Source: a virus
Length of the DNA stretch: 56,495 bases
Direction: 5' to 3' (one strand)
Virus record (IMG/VR): IMGVR_UViG_3300021962_000129
Location: 1 to 56,495 of that record
In this document: positions 50,562-56,495 of the stretch, in pieces
Position numbering within the stretch: the stretch's first letter is position 1
Layout of the letters: each line of letters opens with the position of its first letter
The notes under the pieces: model-generated
Databases searched by the model: none
The model's input: the letters and a program-made list of their open reading frames with translations, nothing else
What the model was told of the DNA's origin: nothing
Made by a program: the position numbers and the translations under genes

Positions 50562-51339
50562 ACTCATCCAGCTTCTTCTTTAGCTCAGTTTGCTCTTCTA
50601 TTTTCTTAGCTACTTCTTGTTGTGAGCAAAATGCTGGGCACATAGGCTGATACTCACACCAATCGCAGAATGTGTTTCTGCTAGGGTTAAACTCGTCAGC
50701 CTTCTTTTTGCGAATTTTCCAAGCACGGTCAATAGCTTCTTTCTTCCACTTATTGATGCTGCTTTGTGGAAATTGAATGTCTACTAAATTACCTGACATT
50801 GGGTAGTAGTGAGCGCAATAAATATCCTTCAGGTCTTTTTTGAATATTTGACTTGCCGCGAAAGCGTAACCTTTTAATTGATTGTCGTTAAATAATTGAA
50901 CTCTAGACTTTTCAGACTTAGAAGTCTTGTAATCAATAATTAAAATCCCACCGTCTTTCCCTTGAACTATTCTGTCAATAAATCCGGTGTACTTAATATC
51001 TTCTGCTAACTCAAGGGTAAATTCGTACTCAGTTGCTATCGTCTCACCCAGCTTTATGTTAAAGCGTAAAAAGTTCTCTAGACAAGTTCCTACCTTGTCG
51101 TTATAATGAAATGGAACTTTGTAAGATTCCTTCAGTTTCTCTGCGAGTTTTTCAAGATCTTTGATATCATTTAGTTGGTGCCCATCTTCAAAAATTTTAT
51201 GTATGTAAGAACCAAAGTTCAACGAGTCCTCATTCTTGGAAGGAAATCCGGGGAACTTCCTAATATATTTATACTCGTACTTCTTCAAACATTGGTCTAT
51301 AACGTCACTTTTAGTATTGCTTAAGGTTGATAAGAACAT
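50548..51339 (-). CDS. RecB/Cas4-type PD-(D/E)xK exonuclease with Fe-S cluster
   Basis: 263 aa. Nuclease core: H47 ('GSYIHKIFED'), D122 ('GFIDRIV'), D136 and K138 ('IIDYKTS'). Four cysteines C17 and C225-x2-C228-x5-C234 have the AddB/Cas4-like [4Fe-4S] arrangement; a fifth, C238, follows. Family role: single- or double-strand end processing during recombination. The C-terminal 25 residues are a Lys/Glu helix. Its ATG overlaps the primase ATG on the other strand within one CATG, so the two genes start in each other's leader. Confidence 0.85.
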   Translation of the reverse strand: MFLSTLSNTKSDVIDQCLKKYEYKYIRKFPGFPSKNEDSLNFGSYIHKIFEDGHQLNDIKDLEKLAEKLKESYKVPFHYNDKVGTCLENFLRFNIKLGETIATEYEFTLELAEDIKYTGFIDRIVQGKDGGILIIDYKTSKSEKSRVQLFNDNQLKGYAFAASQIFKKDLKDIYCAHYYPMSGNLVDIQFPQSSINKWKKEAIDRAWKIRKKKADEFNPSRNTFCDWCEYQPMCPAFCSQQEVAKKIEEQTELKKKLDESKKQ

Positions 51340-52354
51340 GATTTCGCCTAGTATTATTAGAGAGTACTTGCTACAGAAGTTTACAACTAATTATAGAATT
51401 TCTAGCGATAACTCAGAACTTATCGTTCCAAGCATCTTTAGAGAGCATGATCCAAAACGTCACATGTCTATTAACATGGACACCGGACTTTGGAGATGCT
51501 TTAAGACTGGTAATAAAGGAAACTTTATTAGTCTATACTCTCAGATGGAGAGTATACCCTATAAAAAGGTTTATGAAAAGTTCCTTATTGAATCTTTTTT
51601 ACATAACGAACAAGAGGAACTTAATTCCAGCGGAATCTCTTTAAAACCTACTTGTATTTCTAAACAGGATGAGGATTACCATACCTTTATCCCTTTAGAA
51701 CTTGATCAGGTGCCCGAGGATGCCTCTATTTCGCTTGCTTGGGTATACCTGTATGACAGAGGGGTATGGGACTTTGAAGGGGCTGAAAGGACGTTCTACG
51801 TCGCTACAGAGGGCTTCTTTAAGGATAGGGTAATAATTCCTTATAATCTACCTAATAACATAAAGTTTTTTCAAGGTAGGGCTTTGCTTTATGATATACA
51901 GCCAAAGTACCTTAACTCCAGAAACATGAAAATGCGGAGTGTACTTTATCCATTTAAGTATGATTCAACAGAACCTCTTTATGTTTGCGAAGGAGCTTTA
52001 GACGCAATTACTCTTCAAAACTGCGGTCTTAATGCCACAACAACGATGTCTTGTCATGTATCTAAAGAACAAATGAGTCAACTTAAACAATATCAAGGAC
52101 CTATTGTTGTATGTTATGATAATGACCGTGCTGGGTTAAATGGAATTTACGAGTTTAATTATGCTCGAAAGTGGGAGCGTATCTCAAATCTTTATGTATC
52201 AGTTCCACCAATAGGGTGCAAAGACTGGAATGAGTTTTACTTATCTAAAACAAACCGTAAACCTAAATTACTACAAGAGGCAATAAGGTCTAATACGGTA
52301 GATTGTGAAAAGTTTGAGATTACTCTACAGTTAAGTGCATTAAAGGAGATATAA
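51338..52354 (+). CDS. DNA primase with TOPRIM domain
   Basis: 338 aa from the ATG at 51338; a longer frame back to 51236 lies inside the divergent nuclease gene. Residues 25-70 look like the CHC2 zinc-binding fold ('SIFREHDPKRHMSINMDTGL', 'WRCFKTGNKGNFISLY') but three of the four metal ligands are absent. The TOPRIM domain has 'YVCEGALDAI' (E208) and 'VVCYDNDRAG' (D251, D253). It makes RNA primers for lagging-strand synthesis. No helicase domain is fused. Overlaps the facing gene by 35 nt at its 3' end. Confidence 0.85.
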   Translation: MISPSIIREYLLQKFTTNYRISSDNSELIVPSIFREHDPKRHMSINMDTGLWRCFKTGNKGNFISLYSQMESIPYKKVYEKFLIESFLHNEQEELNSSGISLKPTCISKQDEDYHTFIPLELDQVPEDASISLAWVYLYDRGVWDFEGAERTFYVATEGFFKDRVIIPYNLPNNIKFFQGRALLYDIQPKYLNSRNMKMRSVLYPFKYDSTEPLYVCEGALDAITLQNCGLNATTTMSCHVSKEQMSQLKQYQGPIVVCYDNDRAGLNGIYEFNYARKWERISNLYVSVPPIGCKDWNEFYLSKTNRKPKLLQEAIRSNTVDCEKFEITLQLSALKEI

Positions 52355-53258
52355 TTCTTTCATTAAAAATATTGTATTTTGCTTGAATTGAATACATTCC
52401 TTTTATGCTTCCAAAATTACCTAACAGTGCTTGAGGATGAATTTTTAACAAGTCCGTATCCCAAGTAAAAGTTATGGTGTCCCCGGCAGTTATATCTGTA
52501 AATCCTGAAGTATCTGCGAATGATGAAACAGTCACCCTTGCTGGTAAGTTTGCTTCATCGTTCAATTTCATAATTTCTATTGATGCAGACTTAATTACAG
52601 AATCTTTTATAGTGTTTCTAATTTCTTCAGAGATATTCGCGTTTTCAATTGTTAGTTCATTGGCTATTTTTATATCAACCTTTGAACCCAAAACTATTGA
52701 ATTGTTTAGAAGCCTAGATCTGCTTCTGAACATTATTGGTTCAGTTATTGTGTAGAAATTACCTCTAGTTAGTTTAAAGTAATTAAAGATAGTTTCTAAT
52801 TCAGAGCCTGCTACCATCTTAACAGTCCAAACATCAACATAATCTCCTACTGTTGATGCTGAATTTTTTATAACTGCATTATTAGAATTTAGATTTAAGA
52901 TACCTGATTGGTTATTTACGCCGTCGAGGACAACTGCATATTGCCCAACTCCAAGTTTGTAAATACCACTTGCACCCGTTGAGTAATTAACTTCATTAAA
53001 AGCAGTGTTTGAGGTGTCGGCTGATGAGTTGGCAAAATTCATCAAAACTAATGAAGATACTGAAGATGCAATTAATTCATCTGAATTAAGTATCGAACTA
53101 GGAGCAAAGGTGCTATCCTCTTTAAATATGGTTACAGCACTTATTTGATAAGGATCAAAATACTCTCCATCTTGCATGAAAAATACACGAAGGCCCACCT
53201 TTGATAAAATGGGTGGGTTACTGTGTCTGTCATTTACTAAGGTTCCGTCTATAAGCAT
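52320..53258 (-). CDS. Virion protein of unknown function, 312 aa
   Basis: Not recognised. Beta-rich with even Ser/Thr/Asn/Val content, an Ig-like-looking end ('AGDTITFTWDTDLLKIHPQA', 'GMYSIQAKYNIF') and no enzymatic motif. Directly downstream of the gp26-family gene; its ATG lies 29 nt inside the -1 frame described at 53230, with AAGGA 9 nt upstream. Possibly a baseplate or head decoration component. Confidence 0.6.
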   Translation of the reverse strand: MLIDGTLVNDRHSNPPILSKVGLRVFFMQDGEYFDPYQISAVTIFKEDSTFAPSSILNSDELIASSVSSLVLMNFANSSADTSNTAFNEVNYSTGASGIYKLGVGQYAVVLDGVNNQSGILNLNSNNAVIKNSASTVGDYVDVWTVKMVAGSELETIFNYFKLTRGNFYTITEPIMFRSRSRLLNNSIVLGSKVDIKIANELTIENANISEEIRNTIKDSVIKSASIEIMKLNDEANLPARVTVSSFADTSGFTDITAGDTITFTWDTDLLKIHPQALLGNFGSIKGMYSIQAKYNIFNERIISPLMHLTVE

Positions 53259-53421
53259 CTTCTTGATCCTTTAACTCTTTCATGTAAAATTTAAGAAATA
53301 AGGCTCGTTCTTGTTTAGACATTTTCTTAACATCAGAATATGAAAAACGAGTCTTACTAACTAATATGTAGGCTTGATAAAGTAAGTTTTCAATATTTAC
53401 TTCATCAATTAACTCACTGAA
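53230..53421 (-). CDS. -1 frame extension of the gp26-family protein (probable programmed frameshift product)
   Basis: A 63-codon open frame ending in TGA at 53230-53232 and entered by a -1 slip at 53421-53427. It has no ATG until codon 34 and no Shine-Dalgarno, so it is probably expressed only as a fusion: 246 residues of the upstream protein plus 63 (309 aa). The extension is helical: 'VNIENLLYQAYILVSKTRFS', then 'YSDVKKMSKQERALFLKFYM', then a charged end. This short helical 'sydev..m...eR..fl..l..el' pattern is what I recall as a small protein next to gp26-family genes in T4-like phages. The overlap with the next gene is 29 nt. Confidence 0.72.
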   Translation of the reverse strand, partial: FSELIDEVNIENLLYQAYILVSKTRFSYSDVKKMSKQERALFLKFYMKELKDQEDAYRRNLSK

Positions 53422-54158
53422 AAAAAATTTGGAGTTATTGGAATCGACACCTCCGTCTCTTTAAAGCATTTAGGGCATTCAAATAGAACTCTAGGATCTA
53501 AACCTAAATCTGGTCGATTTAATTCTTTAATTAGAATTTTAACATCCTTTAAAGGTAATTTTTTAATAAATTGATTAATTACCAGTAAGTCCGAAATGTT
53601 TTCAACAGACTCTACGAAACGATATAAGTTTTGATTTGCAGTGTCAGGATTTAATAAATAAGGTTCATCTTTAACTCTAGGGAATCTAACTTTAATTTTT
53701 CTTTTAGTTACTGGTAAAAGTATTTCTCTGGGGTCGTTTATTTCAGGAGGTAACCTGTTAACAATTAAGTCAGTTAAAGACATTTTTACATTTGATTCTT
53801 TTGAGCATTTAGGACATTCAACGATAAACTCATACTCATCACCGTATGAAATTTGTCTAAGTCTCATAAGAATATAAACTTTATCGAACAAAAGTAACTC
53901 TGATACATTTATACCTTTTAAGCAATCTGCTAATAAAGTATTAATTGGATCAATATCCTTCTTTAAATTAGAAACGACGTTTTTCTCATTTTCAAACGTC
54001 ATAGGCTTTAACATTATCTGAGTTACACCATTGTAAAATCTATTCTCAGAAGGTAACTCAATAATTGTTTCAGTTTCTGCTGGGATATTCTCAAGCAGCT
54101 TGTCTATTACTGATTGACGCTCATCGTCCATACTTTGTGCAATCTTTTTATCTATCAT
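53409..54158 (-). CDS. gp26-family baseplate/tail assembly chaperone (T4_baseplate family)
   Basis: 249 aa from the ATG at 54158 (AGGG 7 nt upstream). An in-frame ATG at 54209 would overlap the divergent uvsW gene and is rejected. 'VTQIMLKPMTFENEKNVVSN' and two 'ECPKC' pairs (C115/C118, C228/C231), likely one zinc ribbon, fit the T4 gp26-type family. In T4 gp26 is needed for hub assembly. The gene ends at 'PNFFSVS', where a run of eight T permits slippage into a -1 frame of 63 codons; this mirrors tail assembly chaperone pairs such as lambda G/GT. Confidence 0.75.
   Translation of the reverse strand: MIDKKIAQSMDDERQSVIDKLLENIPAETETIIELPSENRFYNGVTQIMLKPMTFENEKNVVSNLKKDIDPINTLLADCLKGINVSELLLFDKVYILMRLRQISYGDEYEFIVECPKCSKESNVKMSLTDLIVNRLPPEINDPREILLPVTKRKIKVRFPRVKDEPYLLNPDTANQNLYRFVESVENISDLLVINQFIKKLPLKDVKILIKELNRPDLGLDPRVLFECPKCFKETEVSIPITPNFFSVS
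53421..53427 (-). promoter_or_regulatory. T_TTT_TTT ribosomal slippery heptamer
   Basis: In the 0 frame the codons are AAT TTT TTT TCA; the heptamer T TTT TTT fits X_XXY_YYZ exactly and a -1 slip leads to TTC AGT GAG and 60 further sense codons, while the 0 frame stops four codons on. I see no obvious stem-loop right after it; a run of slippery U may suffice or a more distant structure may help. Confidence 0.7.
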
Positions 54159-54171
54159 AATTCTACCCTTA

Positions 54172-54191
54172 ATACCTATTATAGTAGGTAT
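54172..54191. promoter_or_regulatory. Inverted repeat between divergent gp26-like and uvsW genes
   Basis: ATACCTA and TAGGTAT arms (7 bp) separated by TTATAG, in the 31-nt space between the two starts and touching the uvsW ATG at 54190. The minus strand reads CTATAAT here, a -10-like hexamer for the gp26-family gene. It may be an operator acting on both genes or a coincidence of AT-rich sequence. Confidence 0.35.
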
Positions 54192-55545
54192 GAGGATTTT
54201 AGTAGGCAATCTTATCTCTAGGATAGAAACCGATAACCCGGGTCTACTTAAGGCTTTAGTTAACCTATTCGCTTTCCCTGTTCCCGGTCATGAGTACGTT
54301 CAGGCTTTTAAGCAAAGGCATTGGGATGGTAAGAAGTACTTTATTAATAAAGCTGGTAACTTTAGAACCGGGTTATTAGAACGGGTACTAGATGAGCTTA
54401 AAAGAATAAAATGTACCCCGGAGATAGTTTACGACTTTACTTACACCCCCGGCACGCAAGATCCTACAATTAAAGACTTTGATTTTTATGATTATCAAAA
54501 GAGGGTAATTGATACCGCATTAGAGAAGAGACGCTGCTTAGTTAACTCACCTACCGGGTCAGGTAAGACCCTTATCATGGCTGGCCTGTTAAAGGCACTA
54601 GCACCCAGAAAGACCCTAATCTTGTTTGATGAGAAGGGCATCCTTAATCAAACTTATAAGTTCCTGACGAAGAATTGTAAGTTTACTAATGTAGGAGCTA
54701 ACTCTGGTGACGGACTTGTTAAAGGCCAGATAATGCTCAGTACTTATCAGAGCCTAGAGAAGATCTTTGATGATTACCGTGATTCTGAAGTACTGATGGT
54801 TGACGAGGTTCATAAGTTCTGTAAGGGAGAAGTAACTACAGCAGCCATTAACTCCTTCCCAGCAGCCGTATATCGCTACGGGTTCACCGCAACTCTGCCA
54901 GACAAGCCCATCTATCTGTACGAGCTTGAGGGGGCATTTGGCGGCATTCAGACCACTAGAACGACACAGGAGTTGATTGAGGATCAGAAGCTGTCTAAGC
55001 CGATTATACAGATCCTAAACTATGCTCCTTCCGGTGATTTCAGTGACCTGTCCTACCAAGAACTCTACGATGAACACATTATTCAGTCGGAAGAACGCAA
55101 TAATATGATTGTTAGCATCGTTAGCTTGGCTCAAATGAGGTCTACACAAGGTAGAATCATTATTTTAGTCAAGAACTTAGAGCATTTGAACAACTTAAAG
55201 CGTCTTTTACCTGATGCATTCACGATTGAAGGCGTAAATGACACCGGAGAACGCTACGAAGCCATTAAAAAGTTCCTAAAGTCTAAAAAAACCTCAATAT
55301 TGATCGGCACAAGCGTGCTTCAGACTGGTATTAACATTGAAGAGATCACTCATGTCATCAATGCCAGAGGTTTAAAGGACAAAATACCCACGATTCAAGG
55401 TCTTGGTAGAGGTCTAAGGCGTGCTGATGGCAAGAATCATGTGTATTACTATGATTTCTTCGACCATGTTCCTTACCTAGATGACCATTCCAAGGCTAGA
55501 ATCAAACATTACAAAGACGAAGGGCACGAAATAAAAAGATTATGA
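54190..55545 (+). CDS. uvsW: UvsW-like SF2 DNA/RNA helicase
   Basis: 451 aa (T4 UvsW about 500). SF2 motifs: Walker A 'NSPTGSGKT' (119-127, K126), Walker B 'VDEVH' (204-208), 'GFTATLPD' motif III and 'QGLGRGLRR' motif VI. The N-terminal 90 residues ('FKQRHWDGKKYFI') match the UvsW DNA-binding domain. Family role: branch migration, fork regression and R-loop unwinding, which shifts replication from origin to recombination mode. No good Shine-Dalgarno before the ATG. GC is higher than in the tail genes. Confidence 0.92.
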   Translation: MRILVGNLISRIETDNPGLLKALVNLFAFPVPGHEYVQAFKQRHWDGKKYFINKAGNFRTGLLERVLDELKRIKCTPEIVYDFTYTPGTQDPTIKDFDFYDYQKRVIDTALEKRRCLVNSPTGSGKTLIMAGLLKALAPRKTLILFDEKGILNQTYKFLTKNCKFTNVGANSGDGLVKGQIMLSTYQSLEKIFDDYRDSEVLMVDEVHKFCKGEVTTAAINSFPAAVYRYGFTATLPDKPIYLYELEGAFGGIQTTRTTQELIEDQKLSKPIIQILNYAPSGDFSDLSYQELYDEHIIQSEERNNMIVSIVSLAQMRSTQGRIIILVKNLEHLNNLKRLLPDAFTIEGVNDTGERYEAIKKFLKSKKTSILIGTSVLQTGINIEEITHVINARGLKDKIPTIQGLGRGLRRADGKNHVYYYDFFDHVPYLDDHSKARIKHYKDEGHEIKRL

Positions 55546-55769
55546 TCAAAGCAGAACAATTAGTGGACTCACTTTACAAGTTAACTGACACTCAGAAGAA
55601 CACAATGGAGCAACAGATTGAGTTGCTCAAGCAAATTGTTGTTAAGAATACTATCGACGAGGCCAATCTCAAGTTACTTATAAGCATTATTGGCGAGCTT
55701 AACCTGATTAAAGATGTAATGTTCTGGCGATTTGTCGCGTCTCTCAAGCGTGGTGACAAGAGAGATTAG
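55542..55769 (+). CDS. Small helical protein after uvsW (UvsW.1-like position)
   Basis: 75 aa, helical and Lys/Glu/Leu-rich: 'QQIELLKQIVVKN' and 'LKLLISIIGELNLIKDV'. Its ATG overlaps the uvsW stop (ATGA). T4 has a protein of nearly equal length (UvsW.1, 76 aa) right after uvsW; same place and size make a homologue plausible, but I cannot compare residues. Ends with a 4-nt convergent overlap with the next gene. Confidence 0.6.
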   Translation: MIKAEQLVDSLYKLTDTQKNTMEQQIELLKQIVVKNTIDEANLKLLISIIGELNLIKDVMFWRFVASLKRGDKRD

Positions 55770-56374
55770 GTAATCAGGTAGTATTTGGTAGTTGCGGCAG
55801 GGGGATCGTAATTTATATTAAGATCGATGGTGTCAATAAAATTACTAAGATTTGAATTTGTACCACCACTTGTAGTAAATAAAAATTCTAATTTTACAGT
55901 AAATGTAGTCGTAGAAGATTGATAACTTCCTCCTACTGATTGCTGACCTCCCGATCCTGTTCCATAAAACGTATCATAGAAGTAAGTGCTATTATCAATA
56001 ACAGGTAATGAGTAGTTCCCTAGCAAAGTAGCTACTAAATTAGCTCCATCATAAAGGTAAACGTTTAAAATTGCTCCAGCTAAATCTACGTCGCCTCCGG
56101 GATTAGTACCATCTGTTGCAATATCTATATTACCTAATTCAATACTTGTTACTGTAGACCCAGCAGGAACTCCCCAAGTTTCCCAAGACTCTTCTGGGCT
56201 GATTGAAATAATTACGGAAAAGTCTTCTGCCACAGCAGTATTAGTGTAAAGATTCTTTAAAGCAGCGTTATTACCATCCCAAGAAACTGTATCAGTTCCT
56301 CCACCAGTGTTACTCTCTAAAGAAAAATTCTGGGTGTCAGTATCAAACGTCCAAGATTTAAATACGGATGCCAT
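55766..56374 (-). CDS. Beta-rich virion protein, 202 aa
   Basis: Not recognised. 'MASVFKSWTFDTDTQNFSLE', many Thr/Gly/Ser and a 'GTNPGGDVDLAGAILNVYLY' segment suggest a jelly-roll-like or carbohydrate-binding surface domain, for example a decoration or fibre-tip protein. The last residues '...YDPPAATTKYYLIT' are of a beta type. It starts 1 nt after the stop of the partial gene upstream, so they form an operon. Confidence 0.6.
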   Translation of the reverse strand: MASVFKSWTFDTDTQNFSLESNTGGGTDTVSWDGNNAALKNLYTNTAVAEDFSVIISISPEESWETWGVPAGSTVTSIELGNIDIATDGTNPGGDVDLAGAILNVYLYDGANLVATLLGNYSLPVIDNSTYFYDTFYGTGSGGQQSVGGSYQSSTTTFTVKLEFLFTTSGGTNSNLSNFIDTIDLNINYDPPAATTKYYLIT

Positions 56375-56375
56375 A

Positions 56376-56495
56376 TCAGCTTGTCTTTACCATGTGAATT
56401 GTCAGGTGATACTCATCAACAGTTCCAGCTTTAGCTGTGGTTCGTAACCAAACATAATCTCCTGCTGCTATCGTCGCAGAGTTGAAAGTAGTTAC
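56376..56495 (-). CDS. Partial CDS, C-terminal 39 residues of a structural protein
   Basis: Open to the right edge of the window; it ends in TGA at 56376-56378. The visible tail is 'FNSATIAAGDYVWLRTTAKA' followed by 'GTVDEYHLTIHM', a beta-sandwich-like end often seen in phage decoration or fibre proteins. Start and family lie outside the window. Confidence 0.6.
   Translation of the reverse strand, partial: VTTFNSATIAAGDYVWLRTTAKAGTVDEYHLTIHMVKTS

Noticed and set aside
54159-54209. Longer start for the gp26-family gene
   Set aside because: Would run into the uvsW start; the ATG at 54158 has its own Shine-Dalgarno.
1-56495. tRNA genes, CRISPR arrays, insertion sequences, attachment sites
   Set aside because: No cloverleaf-like CCA-ended segments, spaced repeats or transposase genes were seen; gaps are all under about 100 nt apart from the spacer holding the 58-aa gene.

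Overview
The window is a piece of the genome of a large tailed phage with a contractile tail (myovirus), AT-rich and almost fully coding. It has no tRNA genes, CRISPR arrays or insertion sequences that I can see. The particle is clearly T4-like in the broad sense: neck proteins gp13/gp14/gp15, sheath gp18, tube gp19, protease gp21, scaffold gp22, capsid gp23, wedge proteins gp6/gp25/gp53, a gp5-like spike with a PAAR tip, and a gp26-family baseplate or tail chaperone protein. The replication genes are a different mix: a family A DNA polymerase with a uracil-DNA-glycosylase-like front end (an arrangement known from SPO1-type phages), ThyX, a TOPRIM primase, a UvsW helicase and an Mre11/gp47 nuclease. 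I cannot name the host.

Layout, left to right. Positions 1-6300 hold nucleic-acid genes: gp47-like nuclease, ThyX, a polymerase split over three overlapping ORFs (all minus), a DUF6321-like basic protein and a short gp55-like sigma factor (plus). Positions 6300-20300 are the head, neck and tail-shaft cluster, almost all minus and therefore read from high to low coordinates: tandem zinc-finger protein, two small proteins, protease, scaffold, major capsid protein, [terminator], gp13, gp14, gp15, sheath, tube, [terminator], and an 896-aa protein. Positions 20350-50200 are a long minus-strand run of baseplate, fibre and tail genes: PAAR tip, cysteine-rich protein, two proteins sharing an anchor motif, a 1632-aa gp7/gpI-like protein with an embedded SGNH esterase-like domain, gp6, gp25, a LamG protein, spike, hub, gp53-like protein and tape measure. 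Positions 50268-56495 interleave plus-strand replication genes (primase, UvsW) with minus-strand nuclease and virion genes.

Working together: the gp55-like factor probably directs late transcription. One exact T4-type late box (TATAAATA) lies upstream of the head-assembly genes, and strong intrinsic terminators directly follow the capsid and tube genes. The gp21-like protease probably trims a set of proteins carrying [IL]-x-E sites near their N termini. These include the capsid protein, the zinc-finger protein, a very basic small protein and the 896-aa protein, which makes the last three candidates for internal head proteins.

The most unusual points are: (1) the DNA polymerase cut into UDG+exo / exo-III+linker / polymerase-core ORFs with no intron between them; (2) a T_TTT_TTT slippery heptamer at the end of the gp26-family gene that opens a start-less 63-codon -1 frame, a probable programmed frameshift; (3) a GDS/GTN/DxxxH esterase-like domain inside a baseplate protein; (4) the shared protease-site set and the repeat-bearing extension on the protease itself; (5) a 28-residue insertion inside the ThyX signature motif. 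All assignments come from reading the sequence; no database search was run.
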